Shown piece after piece: positions 1 to 7,853 of a stretch of DNA of 64,000 nucleotides (its first letter is position 1; each line of letters begins with the position of its first letter). The notes under the pieces are model-generated. The model ran no database searches, was not told the origin of the DNA, and worked only from the letters and a program-made list of their open reading frames with translations. The DNA is from Rubrobacter sp. (GTDB lineage: Bacteria; Actinomycetota; Rubrobacteria; Rubrobacterales; Rubrobacteraceae), in the NCBI GenBank assembly GCA_016781775.1, contig JADDPR010000266.1, forward strand, positions 9,469-73,468. The letters run 5' to 3'. The position numbers were made by a program, and so were the translations under genes.

Positions 1-161
1 TCGCCGGAGGAGGCGAAGATCTCGGGGATGGAGAGCCCCGCCCTCTCGGCGATGGCCGCGTCGAGGTCTAGAAGCTGCCAACCGAGTTGCCCCGCGAGGG
101 CGCGCCCGACCGTGGTCTTACCGCTGCCCATGTAGCCTACCAAGGCGAGCGGTCCCCGCAT
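1..161 (-). CDS. aroK: Shikimate kinase, 3' part cut by window edge
   Basis: Phosphorylates shikimate to shikimate 3-phosphate with ATP in the chorismate pathway. Only the first 53 or so residues are inside the window. They begin MRGPLALVGYMGSGKTTVG, a P-loop (GxxGxGKT) at residues 9-16 typical of AroK. They continue with LLDLDAAIAERAGLSIPEIF, where the LD.D motif corresponds to the shikimate-binding Asp. The ATG lies only 4 nt after the aroC stop, so the two genes are co-transcribed in the order aroC-aroK. The reading continues off the left edge. Confidence 0.9.
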   Translation of the reverse strand, partial: MRGPLALVGYMGSGKTTVGRALAGQLGWQLLDLDAAIAERAGLSIPEIFASSG

Positions 162-165
162 CGGG

Positions 166-1347
166 CTATTCGCCGTTCCCGGCGCTCTTGGCGCGTACCT
201 CGTCGCGCAGGCGACCGGTGTAGGACTCGTAGGCGGCGCGCAGGTCGGTCATGTTGTCCCCGCCGAACTTCTCCAGCAGGGCGTCGGCCAGCACGATCGC
301 GACCATCGACTCCCCGACCACGGCGGCGGCCATCACGGCGCACGAATCGGCCCTCTCTTTAAAGGCTCGGGCGGGCTCGTAGGTCGAGAGGTCGACCGTC
401 CGAAGCGCCTTGGCGATCGTCGAGATCGGCTTCATGGCGGCAGAGACGACGACGGGCTCGCCGTTCGTCATGCCGCCCTCGAAGCCGCCGGCGCGGTTGG
501 AGGAGCGGACCAGCTCGCCGTTCTCCAGCAGGATCTCGTCCTGCACCTCGCTGCTTCTGCGGCTCGCCACCCCGAAGCCCATCCCCACCTCCACGCCCTT
601 CATCGCGTTGATGGACATGATCGCGTGCGCGAGCCTGGCGTCGAGCTTGTCGCGCCAGTCCACGTAGGAGCCGAGCCCCGGCGGCAGGCCTTCGGCGACG
701 ACGACGAACTCCCCGCCCAGGGCGTCGCGGGCGTAGCGGGCCGCGTCGATCTCGGCCTTCATCTTCTCGGTAACCTCGGGGTCCGGGCAGCGCACCTCCG
801 ACTCGTCGGCCTTCTCGGCCTGAAGGGCCGCCGCCTCCTTGTCCATCGCGACCTCGCCGATCCGGTAGACCGCGCTGTTGATTCTGACGCCGAACTCGGC
901 GAGGAGCTTGCGCGCGATGCCGCCGGCGGCGACGCGGGCGGTCGTCTCCCGGGCGCTGGAGCGCTCCAGGACGTTCCTCAGGTCGTCGAAATGGTACTTC
1001 TGCATCCCCGGGAGGTCGGCGTGGCCGGGCCTGGGGAGCGTGATCTTCTTGGGCTCCTTCTCGGGCGGCTCTGGGCTCATCCGGTCCACCCAGTTGGAGT
1101 AGTCCTTGTTCCTCACGAGCATGGCGATCGGGGAGCCTAAAGTGTACCCGTGACGCACCCCGCCGAGAAACTCGACCTCGTCCTTCTCTATCTTCTGCCG
1201 GCCCCCGCGGCCGTAACCCTTCTGCCTACGCGCGAGGTCCCGGTTGACGTCTGCCGCCACGAGGCCCAAACCAGCCGGGACCCCATGCACCAACGCGACC
1301 TCGCCAGGTCCATGCGACTCCCCTGCCGTGGAAAAATCGAACCTCAT
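166..1347 (-). CDS. aroC: Chorismate synthase
   Basis: Converts 5-enolpyruvylshikimate 3-phosphate to chorismate using reduced FMN. The 393-residue length is normal. Family signatures are visible: the N-terminal TAGESHGPGEVALVHGVPAGL, the central GRSS-equivalent ARETTARVAAGGIARKLL, the SINAMKGVEVGMGFG stretch and the C-terminal RADSCAVMAAAVVGESMVAIVLAD. The ATG is preceded by a purine-rich stretch. It follows the pilus operon on the same strand after a gap of about 160 bp with its own possible promoter, and it is directly followed by aroK. Confidence 0.96.
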   Translation of the reverse strand: MRFDFSTAGESHGPGEVALVHGVPAGLGLVAADVNRDLARRQKGYGRGGRQKIEKDEVEFLGGVRHGYTLGSPIAMLVRNKDYSNWVDRMSPEPPEKEPKKITLPRPGHADLPGMQKYHFDDLRNVLERSSARETTARVAAGGIARKLLAEFGVRINSAVYRIGEVAMDKEAAALQAEKADESEVRCPDPEVTEKMKAEIDAARYARDALGGEFVVVAEGLPPGLGSYVDWRDKLDARLAHAIMSINAMKGVEVGMGFGVASRRSSEVQDEILLENGELVRSSNRAGGFEGGMTNGEPVVVSAAMKPISTIAKALRTVDLSTYEPARAFKERADSCAVMAAAVVGESMVAIVLADALLEKFGGDNMTDLRAAYESYTGRLRDEVRAKSAGNGE

Positions 1348-1506
1348 CTACCCCGCACCTTCCCTCTCTGAAAGAAGCTCTCGAACAAGGCGGCCGGCAT
1401 GTTCCCTGGCCGCCCGGCTAATATAAACTAGCAGCCCCCGCCCGAACACCCCCACGCGCGCGACGACGCCGCAGCCCACATGGCCATCCCCCGAACGGGG
1501 AGCCCC
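1348..1506 (-). promoter_or_regulatory. aroC upstream region: possible -10 box and GC-rich hairpin
   Basis: No gene is seen here. On the minus strand a TATATT hexamer at 1420-1425 could be a -10 box. A 7-bp inverted repeat, GGCGGCC/GGCCGCC (1389-1395 with 1408-1414), would lie at the start of the resulting aroC leader. No T-run follows the stem, so it is not a convincing terminator of the upstream pilus operon. A -35 element is not obvious. Confidence 0.35.
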
Positions 1507-2253
1507 TTACCGGCCCAGTCCACCGCCGCTATCGAAGAGGTTCCCGTTGCCGTCCCCGTCGCCGTACTGGCCGGAGCCACCGCCACCGGAGCCGCCGTTC
1601 CCGGAGCCACCACCGTTACCGCGATTCCCACCGGAGCCGCTGCCCGAGCCGTTACCGGAGCCGCTGCCGTCGTCAAAGTCGGAATCGCCGGGCGAGGTTT
1701 GATCCAGGGAGTCGTCCCCGCCGTCCGCGTACTGATCGCCGCCGGATCCAGCATCGGAGCCCGACCCGGCATCGCCCGAGCCATCCTCGGTCTCCGATCC
1801 GCCACCGTCGGAGCCATCCGAGCCCGTCCCGCTCCCCGCATCGTCGTCGCCGGCATCCGCGTCCGTGTCGCCCCCTGCGGCGTCGCCCCCGCCCGCGTCC
1901 GCCGGGGGGAAGAGCTCCCGGAACGGGTCCTTGCTCTCGTAGATGTCTATGGACTCGTTGTCGCGGTTCTCCACGCTGGGCGCGGGGGTCTCGGAGGGGC
2001 CGCCTTCCTCCTCCGGTGCCTGGGCGACGGACGGCTGCGCGGCCTGGCGGGCGACGCGCTCCTCCTCGCCCGGATCTCCGATGATGATGCCCGCGAGGAG
2101 CCAGGCGAAGATGATGAGCGCCAGCGCCGCGAGGACCGGCGCCAGCACCTTGTTGTCGCGAAGCAGCCCGTCGCGGAGCCCGCCGAGCGCCTCGACGATG
2201 CGGGTGCCAAGGCCGCGGCGCTCCGGCTCCATAAGCTGGAGTCGGCGTACCAT
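1507..2253 (-). CDS. PilP-like pilus-assembly protein with long Gly/Ser/Asp-rich tail
   Basis: The 248-residue protein has a short cytoplasmic N terminus and one membrane segment (about residues 37-58, VLAPVLAALALIIFAWLLAG). A linker leads to YESKDPFRELFPP (about 104-116), which resembles the DPF motif of PilP. The remaining 120 or so residues are almost only Gly, Ser, Asp, Asn and Thr, with no folded-domain look. It is the last gene after pilM-pilN-pilO, the usual pilP slot, starting 3 nt after the pilO stop. The PilP assignment rests on position and the short motif; no lipobox is present, unlike classical PilP. Confidence 0.6.
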   Translation of the reverse strand: MVRRLQLMEPERRGLGTRIVEALGGLRDGLLRDNKVLAPVLAALALIIFAWLLAGIIIGDPGEEERVARQAAQPSVAQAPEEEGGPSETPAPSVENRDNESIDIYESKDPFRELFPPADAGGGDAAGGDTDADAGDDDAGSGTGSDGSDGGGSETEDGSGDAGSGSDAGSGGDQYADGGDDSLDQTSPGDSDFDDGSGSGNGSGSGSGGNRGNGGGSGNGGSGGGGSGQYGDGDGNGNLFDSGGGLGR

Positions 2254-2255
2254 CC

Positions 2256-2960
2256 CTACGTCCCCCCGGCGGCGGTGGTGCCCTGCGCCGCCGTCGTGCC
2301 GCCGGTCGGTCCTCCGGGGGCCGCGGGTGCCGCGGGGCTCGTCGAGCCGCTCGCGGGCTGGACGTACGTCTCGGCCTGGATCTCGACCGTCAGAACCTCC
2401 TCCGTCCCCGCCACCGTGGTGCTGCCCCCCTCCTCCTGGAGTTCTTCCCAGGTAGTCTCGTTGACCGTCACCAGACGGCTCAGGTTCTTGAGCCGGAAAA
2501 AGAAGTCCTGCATCTCCAGGTACGTCCCTTCAAAGGACATTGTAAGCGGTATGCGCGAAAAGTCACCATCTGCCGGGGCCGGCGCGGTCGCTCCCCCTGC
2601 CGTGGCCCCACCTGCCGTGGCCCCCGGGTCTCCGGGGGTGATAACGAGCTGGGTCGCGCCGGCGTCCTCGGCGATCTGCTCGATCTGGACGAGGAGGGTC
2701 GGGATCTCCTCCTGCTCGGGGAGGCGCTTTGAGTACTCGAGGATGTTCCGCTCGATCTCCGGGGCGTTACGCCGGACGTTCTCCAGCTCGGCAACGCTCT
2801 GCTCGAGCTGGGCCCGTTGCTGCTCCCTCTGGGTCCGCTCGTCGTAGGCGGCGAGGTAGCGCTGGCGCAGCGGGCTGAAGAGCAGGAAGTAGTAGCCGAC
2901 CGCGAGGAGAAGCAGGAGCAGGATCCCGAGTATCAGGATGTTCCGGTCGTTACGGTCCAT
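2256..2960 (-). CDS. pilO: Type IV pilus inner-membrane protein PilO
   Basis: Part of the PilM-N-O-P alignment subcomplex linking the cytoplasmic motor to the pilus base. The 234-residue protein has a single N-terminal membrane helix (ILILGILLLLLLAVGYYFLL, about 8-28), then a coiled-coil region (AAYDERTQREQQRAQLEQSVAELENVRRN). A ferredoxin-like periplasmic domain follows, including IPLTMSFEGTYLEMQDFFFRLKNLSRLV, a typical PilO stretch. A Pro/Gly/Ala/Thr-rich tail ends the protein. It overlaps the 3' end of pilN by 11 nt. Confidence 0.88.
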   Translation of the reverse strand: MDRNDRNILILGILLLLLLAVGYYFLLFSPLRQRYLAAYDERTQREQQRAQLEQSVAELENVRRNAPEIERNILEYSKRLPEQEEIPTLLVQIEQIAEDAGATQLVITPGDPGATAGGATAGGATAPAPADGDFSRIPLTMSFEGTYLEMQDFFFRLKNLSRLVTVNETTWEELQEEGGSTTVAGTEEVLTVEIQAETYVQPASGSTSPAAPAAPGGPTGGTTAAQGTTAAGGT

Positions 2961-3720
2961 ACTGGTACTCCACCTCCGAGAAGTTGTCGCCGGCCCGGCT
3001 CGCCTGCTGGTCCTGGAGCGGCGCCCCCGTATCGTCCTCGCCCTCGTCCGGCTGGCCGTCCTCGAGGCGCACCTCGTTGCCGTCGTCCCCGACGCGGGTG
3101 ACGAGCTCGGCGGAGACCTCGAAGGTGATCGCCTCGCTCGCGAAGGTCTCCCGGTCGAGCTCGGCGGTGGTGAGCCGGGCGTTCGCGAGGAAGCGCAGGT
3201 TGTTCATCCTCACCATGAAGTCCGAGACGTTCTGGTACTCGGGCTCCGCGATACCGGTGAACGTGATGGTCCCCGGCGGCTCCAGGTTCTGCACGGTCGG
3301 CGGCTCGACCGGCGGGGTCTGGATGTTGACCGGGGTCGCCTGCCCCACGAAGCTGTCCAGCGCCGTGGCATCCGGGATCACGAACGCGAGCTGGCGCAAG
3401 AACTCGTCCCACGGGAAGCGCGTGCGGAAGATGCCGTCCGCGATGGGCTTCTTCGCGTCCAGCCGCGCCTGCAGGTCCGCGTAGGGCTCTAGCTCCTGAA
3501 TGCGTGCCTGCTGTCGGGCGATGTCCCCGTCCACGGCGGCGATCCGCTCCTCCTCGTTCCCCAGCCGGATAAAGTAGAGGAGGTACAGCCCGATCATCAG
3601 CATCACCAGAATCGCCCCGGCGATGAGCAGGGCACCGATGATGCCGCCCCTCGACGCCGACGGTAAACTCGGCCGGCGGCCTCGCCGCTCGTCGGGCGGC
3701 AGAAGGTTTACACGCCTCAC
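2950..3720 (-). CDS. pilN: Type IV pilus assembly protein PilN
   Basis: The 256-residue protein starts MRRVNLLPPDERRGRRP, the conserved INLLP-type motif by which PilN binds a groove in PilM. A membrane helix follows (about 28-51, IIGALLIAGAILVMLMIGLYLLYFI), then a coiled-coil segment and a periplasmic fold containing ITFTGIAEPEYQNVSDFMVRMNNL. Gene order pilM-pilN-pilO and the overlap with pilO support the call. An acidic tail (DGQPDEGEDDTG) ends the protein. Confidence 0.9.
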   Translation of the reverse strand: MRRVNLLPPDERRGRRPSLPSASRGGIIGALLIAGAILVMLMIGLYLLYFIRLGNEEERIAAVDGDIARQQARIQELEPYADLQARLDAKKPIADGIFRTRFPWDEFLRQLAFVIPDATALDSFVGQATPVNIQTPPVEPPTVQNLEPPGTITFTGIAEPEYQNVSDFMVRMNNLRFLANARLTTAELDRETFASEAITFEVSAELVTRVGDDGNEVRLEDGQPDEGEDDTGAPLQDQQASRAGDNFSEVEYQYGP

Positions 3721-3745
3721 GGCGTGACCTCATGCAACCCTCTGA

Positions 3746-4852
3746 TCACGCCTCCTCCAGGGCGAGCCCCAGGGAGACCGCGAGCACGGGCTCCATCACC
3801 CGGAGCTGCTCGTCGGGCACGTTCGACTTGTTCGCCGCGAGCTTCTGAAGGGGCGTGCCGCGACGCGTCGGGATGCCCAGCAGCTCCCCGAGGTAGGCGT
3901 CGAGCCCGTTCACCAGGGCCCCCTCGCCCGAGACGAAAACCTGCGCCACCTCCCGAGAGCCGGGCTGCGAGTAGTGGTACTCGATCGAGCGCTGCACGTC
4001 CTCCGCGAGCGCCTGGATCGCGTCCTCCAGCCCCCGCCTCACGTCGTACATCAGCGCCGGGTCGAAATCAGCCTCTGCCTCCGGGTCCGCGCCCTCGTCG
4101 TCGACGGTCTGGGACCCGATCCTCACCCTCGGGTTCATAAGCTGGCGCTCGGCCTCCTCCTCGGGGACGTCGGCAACCTCGGAGACGACCTGGGCCAGGT
4201 AGCCCGAGCCACCCGGGATGAAGCGCGTCAGCGTCGGGGCGCCACCCTGTGCGATGAGAAGGTTCGTTATCTCCGTCGCCACGTCGAGAAGCAGGATCGC
4301 CCCCTCGTCGTCGAAGAGGGCGTTCGGCAGCGTCGAGCGGACGAGGGAGAGCGCCTTCACGTCTATCCCCTGGGGCCGCAAGCCCGCTGCCCGCACCACC
4401 GAGGCGAAGCGCCCGACCATCTCCTTCTGCGCCGCGACGATAAGGATCCGGTCGAGGTCCGAACCCTCCCCAGCCGGCCCGAGCACCACGTAATCGAGGA
4501 TGGCCTCGTCGATCGGCATCGGGATGTGGTCCTGGGCCTCGAAGCTTATGGCCCCCTTGAGATCGTTTGGGTTCATCCTCGGAAAATCCAGGAGACGAAC
4601 GACGACCTTCTGGTTCGCTACCCCAAGGTAGGCGTTCTTCCCCTTGAACGAGTGCGATCCCCAGAACTCCTTGAGCTCGCTGGCGAGCAGATCGTGGTCG
4701 GCGACCTCTCCATCGGCCACGGCCCCCGCGGGGAGCTTGCGGTAACCGACGTGCTGGAGCGTGTAAGCACCGCCGGATTGGGAGACCTGCACCGCTTTGA
4801 TCGCCCCGCGGTCTATGTCCAGCCCCACGGCCTGCGCCCTGAAACGCCCCAT
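3746..4852 (-). CDS. pilM: Type IV pilus assembly ATPase-like protein PilM
   Basis: Actin-like cytoplasmic protein that binds the PilN N terminus. The 368-residue length is typical. Actin-fold motifs are seen: the phosphate-1 region GLDIDRGAIKAVQV (about 9-22), GAILLLDVATEITNLLIAQGG (phosphate-2) and VAQVFVSGEGALVNGLDAYL (adenosine motif). SHSFKGKNAYLGVANQKVVVR is typical of PilM. It starts 4 nt downstream of the restored end of the prepilin peptidase frame and is followed by pilN. Confidence 0.93.
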   Translation of the reverse strand: MGRFRAQAVGLDIDRGAIKAVQVSQSGGAYTLQHVGYRKLPAGAVADGEVADHDLLASELKEFWGSHSFKGKNAYLGVANQKVVVRLLDFPRMNPNDLKGAISFEAQDHIPMPIDEAILDYVVLGPAGEGSDLDRILIVAAQKEMVGRFASVVRAAGLRPQGIDVKALSLVRSTLPNALFDDEGAILLLDVATEITNLLIAQGGAPTLTRFIPGGSGYLAQVVSEVADVPEEEAERQLMNPRVRIGSQTVDDEGADPEAEADFDPALMYDVRRGLEDAIQALAEDVQRSIEYHYSQPGSREVAQVFVSGEGALVNGLDAYLGELLGIPTRRGTPLQKLAANKSNVPDEQLRVMEPVLAVSLGLALEEA

Positions 4853-4856
4853 CCCC

Positions 4857-5617
4857 CTACACCTCCCCGCTCACGGCCAGAAAGAGCTCGGTGTAAGAGC
4901 CCCAGATCTGCGGCCCGAGAAACGACACCACAACCCCCGCGATGGCGAGGAACACCCCGAAAGGCAGCGCGGTCCTACGCTGCATCCTCCCCGTCGCCAT
5001 AAGGACCCCCGCCGTGATCGCGCCCAACAGCGCTCCGAGAAAGACGGCCAGGAGGGCATAGAGCCCGAGAAAAGCCCCGAGCATCCCCCCATCTTCACGT
5101 CGCCCATCCCCATCCCGCCGGGCCGGGCGATCGCGAGCGCGAACAAAGCCCCCGCCACGCCGATCGTTGATAGAAGGTAGACCCACCAGCGCGAAGGCTC
5201 TAGCGCCACCGACAGGACGAGTCCGACGACCGTCGCCGGGAACACGATCGCGTTCGGCAGCAGCCTGTACTGGAGGTCCGTCCCCCCGAGCGCAACGAGC
5301 ACCCCTATAAGGACGATCGCCGACACAAGCTCCAGCGAGAGCCCGTATCGGTAAGCCGCGATCCCGAACAAAAGCCCCGTAAGCCCCTCGACGAGGGGGT
5401 ACCGCGGCGAGATGCGCACCCCACAATCACGGCACCTCCCCCGGAGCAGAAGGTACGAGAGCAGCGGCACGTTGTCGAAGCTCTTTATGGGGGCCTCGCA
5501 ATTCGGGCATCGCGAGCTCGGCCATACGATGGACTGGCGAAGTGGAACCCTGTGGATCACGACGTTCAGGAAGCTCCCGACCGCGAGCCCGAAGAGCACC
5601 GCGACGACGACGATCAC
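4857..5617 (-). pseudogene. pilD: Prepilin peptidase, frame broken in a G-run
   Basis: Membrane aspartyl protease that cleaves and N-methylates type IV prepilins. The frame from the GTG at 5617 carries the zinc motif CPNC...CRDC (Cys 37, 40, 62, 65), the first catalytic Asp in GGTDLQYRLLPN and the GMGMGDVK motif (GxGD). Right after the last motif the frame shifts at a run of six G (plus strand 5085-5090). One extra G would restore MLGAFLGLYALLAVFLGALLGA... ending at 4857, giving about 253 residues, the normal length. As written, the protein loses its last membrane helices. It starts by GTGA overlap with the upstream acyltransferase. It could be a sequencing error, a decayed gene or a slippage site. 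Confidence 0.85.
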
Positions 5618-6273
5618 GCCTCACCCTCCACCGACCCCAGCGGCGCGACCCGGACGTCCTCCTCGACGACCGCCCTTCGCCCCACGCTCGCGTTCTGCCC
5701 GATTACCGCCCGAACCCCAACCCGGGCCGCCGACCCGACCACGGACCCGGCCGCGAGCCACGTCCCGGCCCCGACCACCGCATCTCGATCTACCACGGAC
5801 CTCGGCCCCACGTAACAATGGCTCCCGACCGCCGCGTCGGGGTGCAAGACGGCGCCCGCCGCCACGACCGTACCATCCCCGACCATCGCCTCGGACGACA
5901 CGTACGCCATCGGATGAATCGCCGTGAAGAAGCTCGCCCCCAGCGCCCGCACCGAGTTCGCGATCCTCAACCGCGCCGCGTTGTCGGTCACGGCCACGAT
6001 GACGTGTACCTCCTCGACGGAAAGCATGCTCTTCAACATGCTCACGTCCCCGAGCACCGGAAAGCCCCTGACCTGACCCGGAAGCGCAGCGTGAGCGTCG
6101 TCGTAGAAGCCGATCACCAGCGACCCAAACCCCGACGCTATCATCACATCCAGGGCCAGACGCCCATAACCGCCCGCCCCAACAATAGCAACCCTTACAG
6201 CGTCGTCGAGGTCAATTTCTTCTACCTGTACTTGGGGCTGAGGTATGCCAGTTCTTGCTCCGGGCTCGGTTAT
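5614..6273 (-). CDS. Left-handed beta-helix acyltransferase of the NeuD/PglD type; start codon uncertain
   Basis: Members transfer acetyl or other acyl groups to amino sugars. A Rossmann-like N-terminal part, VRVAIVGAGGYGRLALDV, is followed by hexapeptide repeats (VGDGTVVAAGAVLHPDAAVGSHCYVGPRSVV...). The homologous region begins upstream of the first in-frame GTG/ATG (6147), so that start would cut the nucleotide-binding motif. The extended open frame has no ATG, GTG or TTG. An ATA at 6273 has a GGAG box 6 nt upstream and gives 219 residues. A leaderless promoter instead points to an ATG at 6308 in another frame, which ends at a TAA overlapping this ATA; one missing base would join the two. 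It heads the pilus operon, so the substrate may be a pilin glycan (inference). Confidence 0.7.
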   Translation of the reverse strand: MTEPGARTGIPQPQVQVEEIDLDDAVRVAIVGAGGYGRLALDVMIASGFGSLVIGFYDDAHAALPGQVRGFPVLGDVSMLKSMLSVEEVHVIVAVTDNAARLRIANSVRALGASFFTAIHPMAYVSSEAMVGDGTVVAAGAVLHPDAAVGSHCYVGPRSVVDRDAVVGAGTWLAAGSVVGSAARVGVRAVIGQNASVGRRAVVEEDVRVAPLGSVEGEA

Positions 6274-6305
6274 CTCGCTCTCCTCTCATACATGCTTGGG
6301 CGCCC

Positions 6306-6324
6306 CATGAGCGGCATTCTAGCA
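6306..6324 (-). promoter_or_regulatory. Extended -10 promoter of the pilus operon, leaderless layout
   Basis: On the minus strand TGC-TAGAAT (6316-6324) is an extended -10 box. The hexamer ends 7 nt before an ATG (6306-6308), so transcription would begin at or next to the start codon. That ATG opens the 12-codon frame MGRPSMYERRAR, whose TAA overlaps the ATA proposed as the acyltransferase start. No -35 match is seen. Confidence 0.55.
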
Positions 6325-6399
6325 TCATGGCATACGACTCGCGCCTATCTCTACATGGTGAGTGCACCCGAGAAGCCACCCACTACAGGTAGTGCCCCG

Positions 6400-7320
6400 T
6401 CAGGACGAAAACGAGCCCTCCAGCCGCCTCCCACGCAGAAAATCGGGGGCCGAAAGCACCTTCGAGCCCGGCGCCTGTAGCTCGAGAACCTCCAATACCC
6501 CTTCGCCGCAAGAGACCAGAATACGAGCTTTTGCAGGTAAAACTACTCCTGAAACCGCTTCACTCGTACTTTCTTCGAAGATCCTGGCGCGGAGTACCTT
6601 TATGGGGCCGGACCAATCCGGATGCTCGGTGCGCGCTCCTATATGTGGTGTAAGAGCGCGGACCTGATCGTGCACTTTCTCGACCGGCTCGCTCCACTTT
6701 ATGACCCTCTCCTTATCCCCTAGTTTAGGTGCGTAGGTGGCTCGACCATTGTCCTGTTCGCTGAGGGTTAGCGAGTTTTTAGCGAGATTAGACATACCCT
6801 TGACTACAGCGTTAGCGCCAAGCTCTGCGAGCGCGGCGGTCAGCTCGCCCCCGGTCATCTCCGGGGGAATGGGGGTCCGTAGTTGAAGGGCGAAAGGGCC
6901 GGTATCGAGGCCCTCGTCCATGCGCATGAGAGAGACGCCGGTCTCCTTCTCCCCCGCCATGATGGCCCGCTCGATGGGGGCGGCGCCGCGGTAGCGAGGG
7001 AGGAGGGAGGCGTGTACGTTCCATGCGCCCAGAGGGGCGGCATGGAGGGTGTCGGCGCGAAGTATCTGACCGTAGGCCGCGACCACGAGGGCGTCGTGGT
7101 CCGAGATCTCGCCGGCAACCTCGCTTATGCGGGCGGGTTGCCTCAGGGGGAGGCCCGCCTCGGTGGCGAGCTCCGCGACGGGGCTGCGGGTGACCTTGCG
7201 GCCACGCCCGCGGGGGCGGTCGGGCTGGGAGATCACCAGCCCGACCTCGTGCTCGGAGTCCAGGAGGCCGCGGAGGATCGTCGCGGCGAAGCCTGGGGTA
7301 CCGGCGAACGCTAGCTTCAT
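6400..7320 (-). CDS. fmt: Methionyl-tRNA formyltransferase
   Basis: Formylates initiator Met-tRNA using 10-formyltetrahydrofolate. The 306-residue length is normal. The N terminus MKLAFAGTPGFAATIL is typical, and the catalytic region NVHASLLPRYRGAAPIERAI contains the Asn-His pair. It continues TGVSLMRMDEGLDTG with the conserved Asp, and has a C-terminal domain with LRARIFEES. It follows def in the order def-fmt, as in many bacteria, with about 20 nt between them, so formylation and deformylation enzymes are made together. Confidence 0.96.
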   Translation of the reverse strand: MKLAFAGTPGFAATILRGLLDSEHEVGLVISQPDRPRGRGRKVTRSPVAELATEAGLPLRQPARISEVAGEISDHDALVVAAYGQILRADTLHAAPLGAWNVHASLLPRYRGAAPIERAIMAGEKETGVSLMRMDEGLDTGPFALQLRTPIPPEMTGGELTAALAELGANAVVKGMSNLAKNSLTLSEQDNGRATYAPKLGDKERVIKWSEPVEKVHDQVRALTPHIGARTEHPDWSGPIKVLRARIFEESTSEAVSGVVLPAKARILVSCGEGVLEVLELQAPGSKVLSAPDFLRGRRLEGSFSS

Positions 7321-7341
7321 GCGGGCGGTACCGTGGCGCCG

Positions 7342-7851
7342 CTAGCCGCGGGCGAGCTGGCGCTCGCGCATCTCGCGCAGGGCCTGCTTGCGGGACTCGC
7401 GGTCGGTGCGATCCAGGATGAGTACGCCGTCTAGGTGGTCGATCTCGTGCTGGAAGATGCGCGCGAGGAGGCCCTGCGCTTCCACCCGCAAGGGCTCGCC
7501 GGACGGGGTCTGCCCCGTGACGGTGACCGCCGTCGGCCTCTCGACCTCGACCCTCGTCCCGGGCAGAGAGAGGCAGCCCTCCACTTCCTTCTCGGACTCC
7601 TCGGAGCGCTCCTCTATCTTCGGGTTGACGATGGCGAACTCCACGCTCTCGCCGCCCTCTTCCTCGTAGGCCGCGACCAAAATGCGCTTGAGGCGCCCTA
7701 TCTGGTTCGCCGCGAGCCCGACGCCGTCGTTCTCGCGCATGATCTTCAGCATCTCTTCGGCGAGCTTCTGCAGGGACTCGTCGAACTCCTTGACCGGGGT
7801 CGCCCTCGACTTCAGCACGGGGTCGCCGAACGTCCTGATCTCATGTGCCAT
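7342..7851 (-). CDS. def: Peptide deformylase
   Basis: Metalloenzyme removing the N-formyl group from nascent proteins. All three signature motifs are present in 169 residues: GVGLAANQIG (about 45-54), EGCLSLPG with the metal-ligand Cys (about 93-100) and QHEIDHLDG with two metal-ligand His and the catalytic Glu (about 135-143). The ATG at 7851 was chosen because the protein there begins MAHEIRTFGDPVLKSRA, the normal N terminus. The much longer open frame upstream is antisense-type noise over priA. It lies 2 nt after priA. Confidence 0.97.
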   Translation of the reverse strand: MAHEIRTFGDPVLKSRATPVKEFDESLQKLAEEMLKIMRENDGVGLAANQIGRLKRILVAAYEEEGGESVEFAIVNPKIEERSEESEKEVEGCLSLPGTRVEVERPTAVTVTGQTPSGEPLRVEAQGLLARIFQHEIDHLDGVLILDRTDRESRKQALREMRERQLARG

Positions 7852-7853
7852 GG

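Noticed and set aside
1389..1414. GGCGGCC/GGCCGCC hairpin as terminator of the pilus operon
   Set aside because: It lies downstream of a possible aroC -10 box and has no U-run, so leader structure is as likely; left as uncertain.
1480..2847. Plus-strand open frame of 455 codons
   Set aside because: It is antisense to the PilP-like gene and pilO; its Ala/Val/Gly/Pro-rich product mirrors the low-complexity repeat on the other strand and has no domain.
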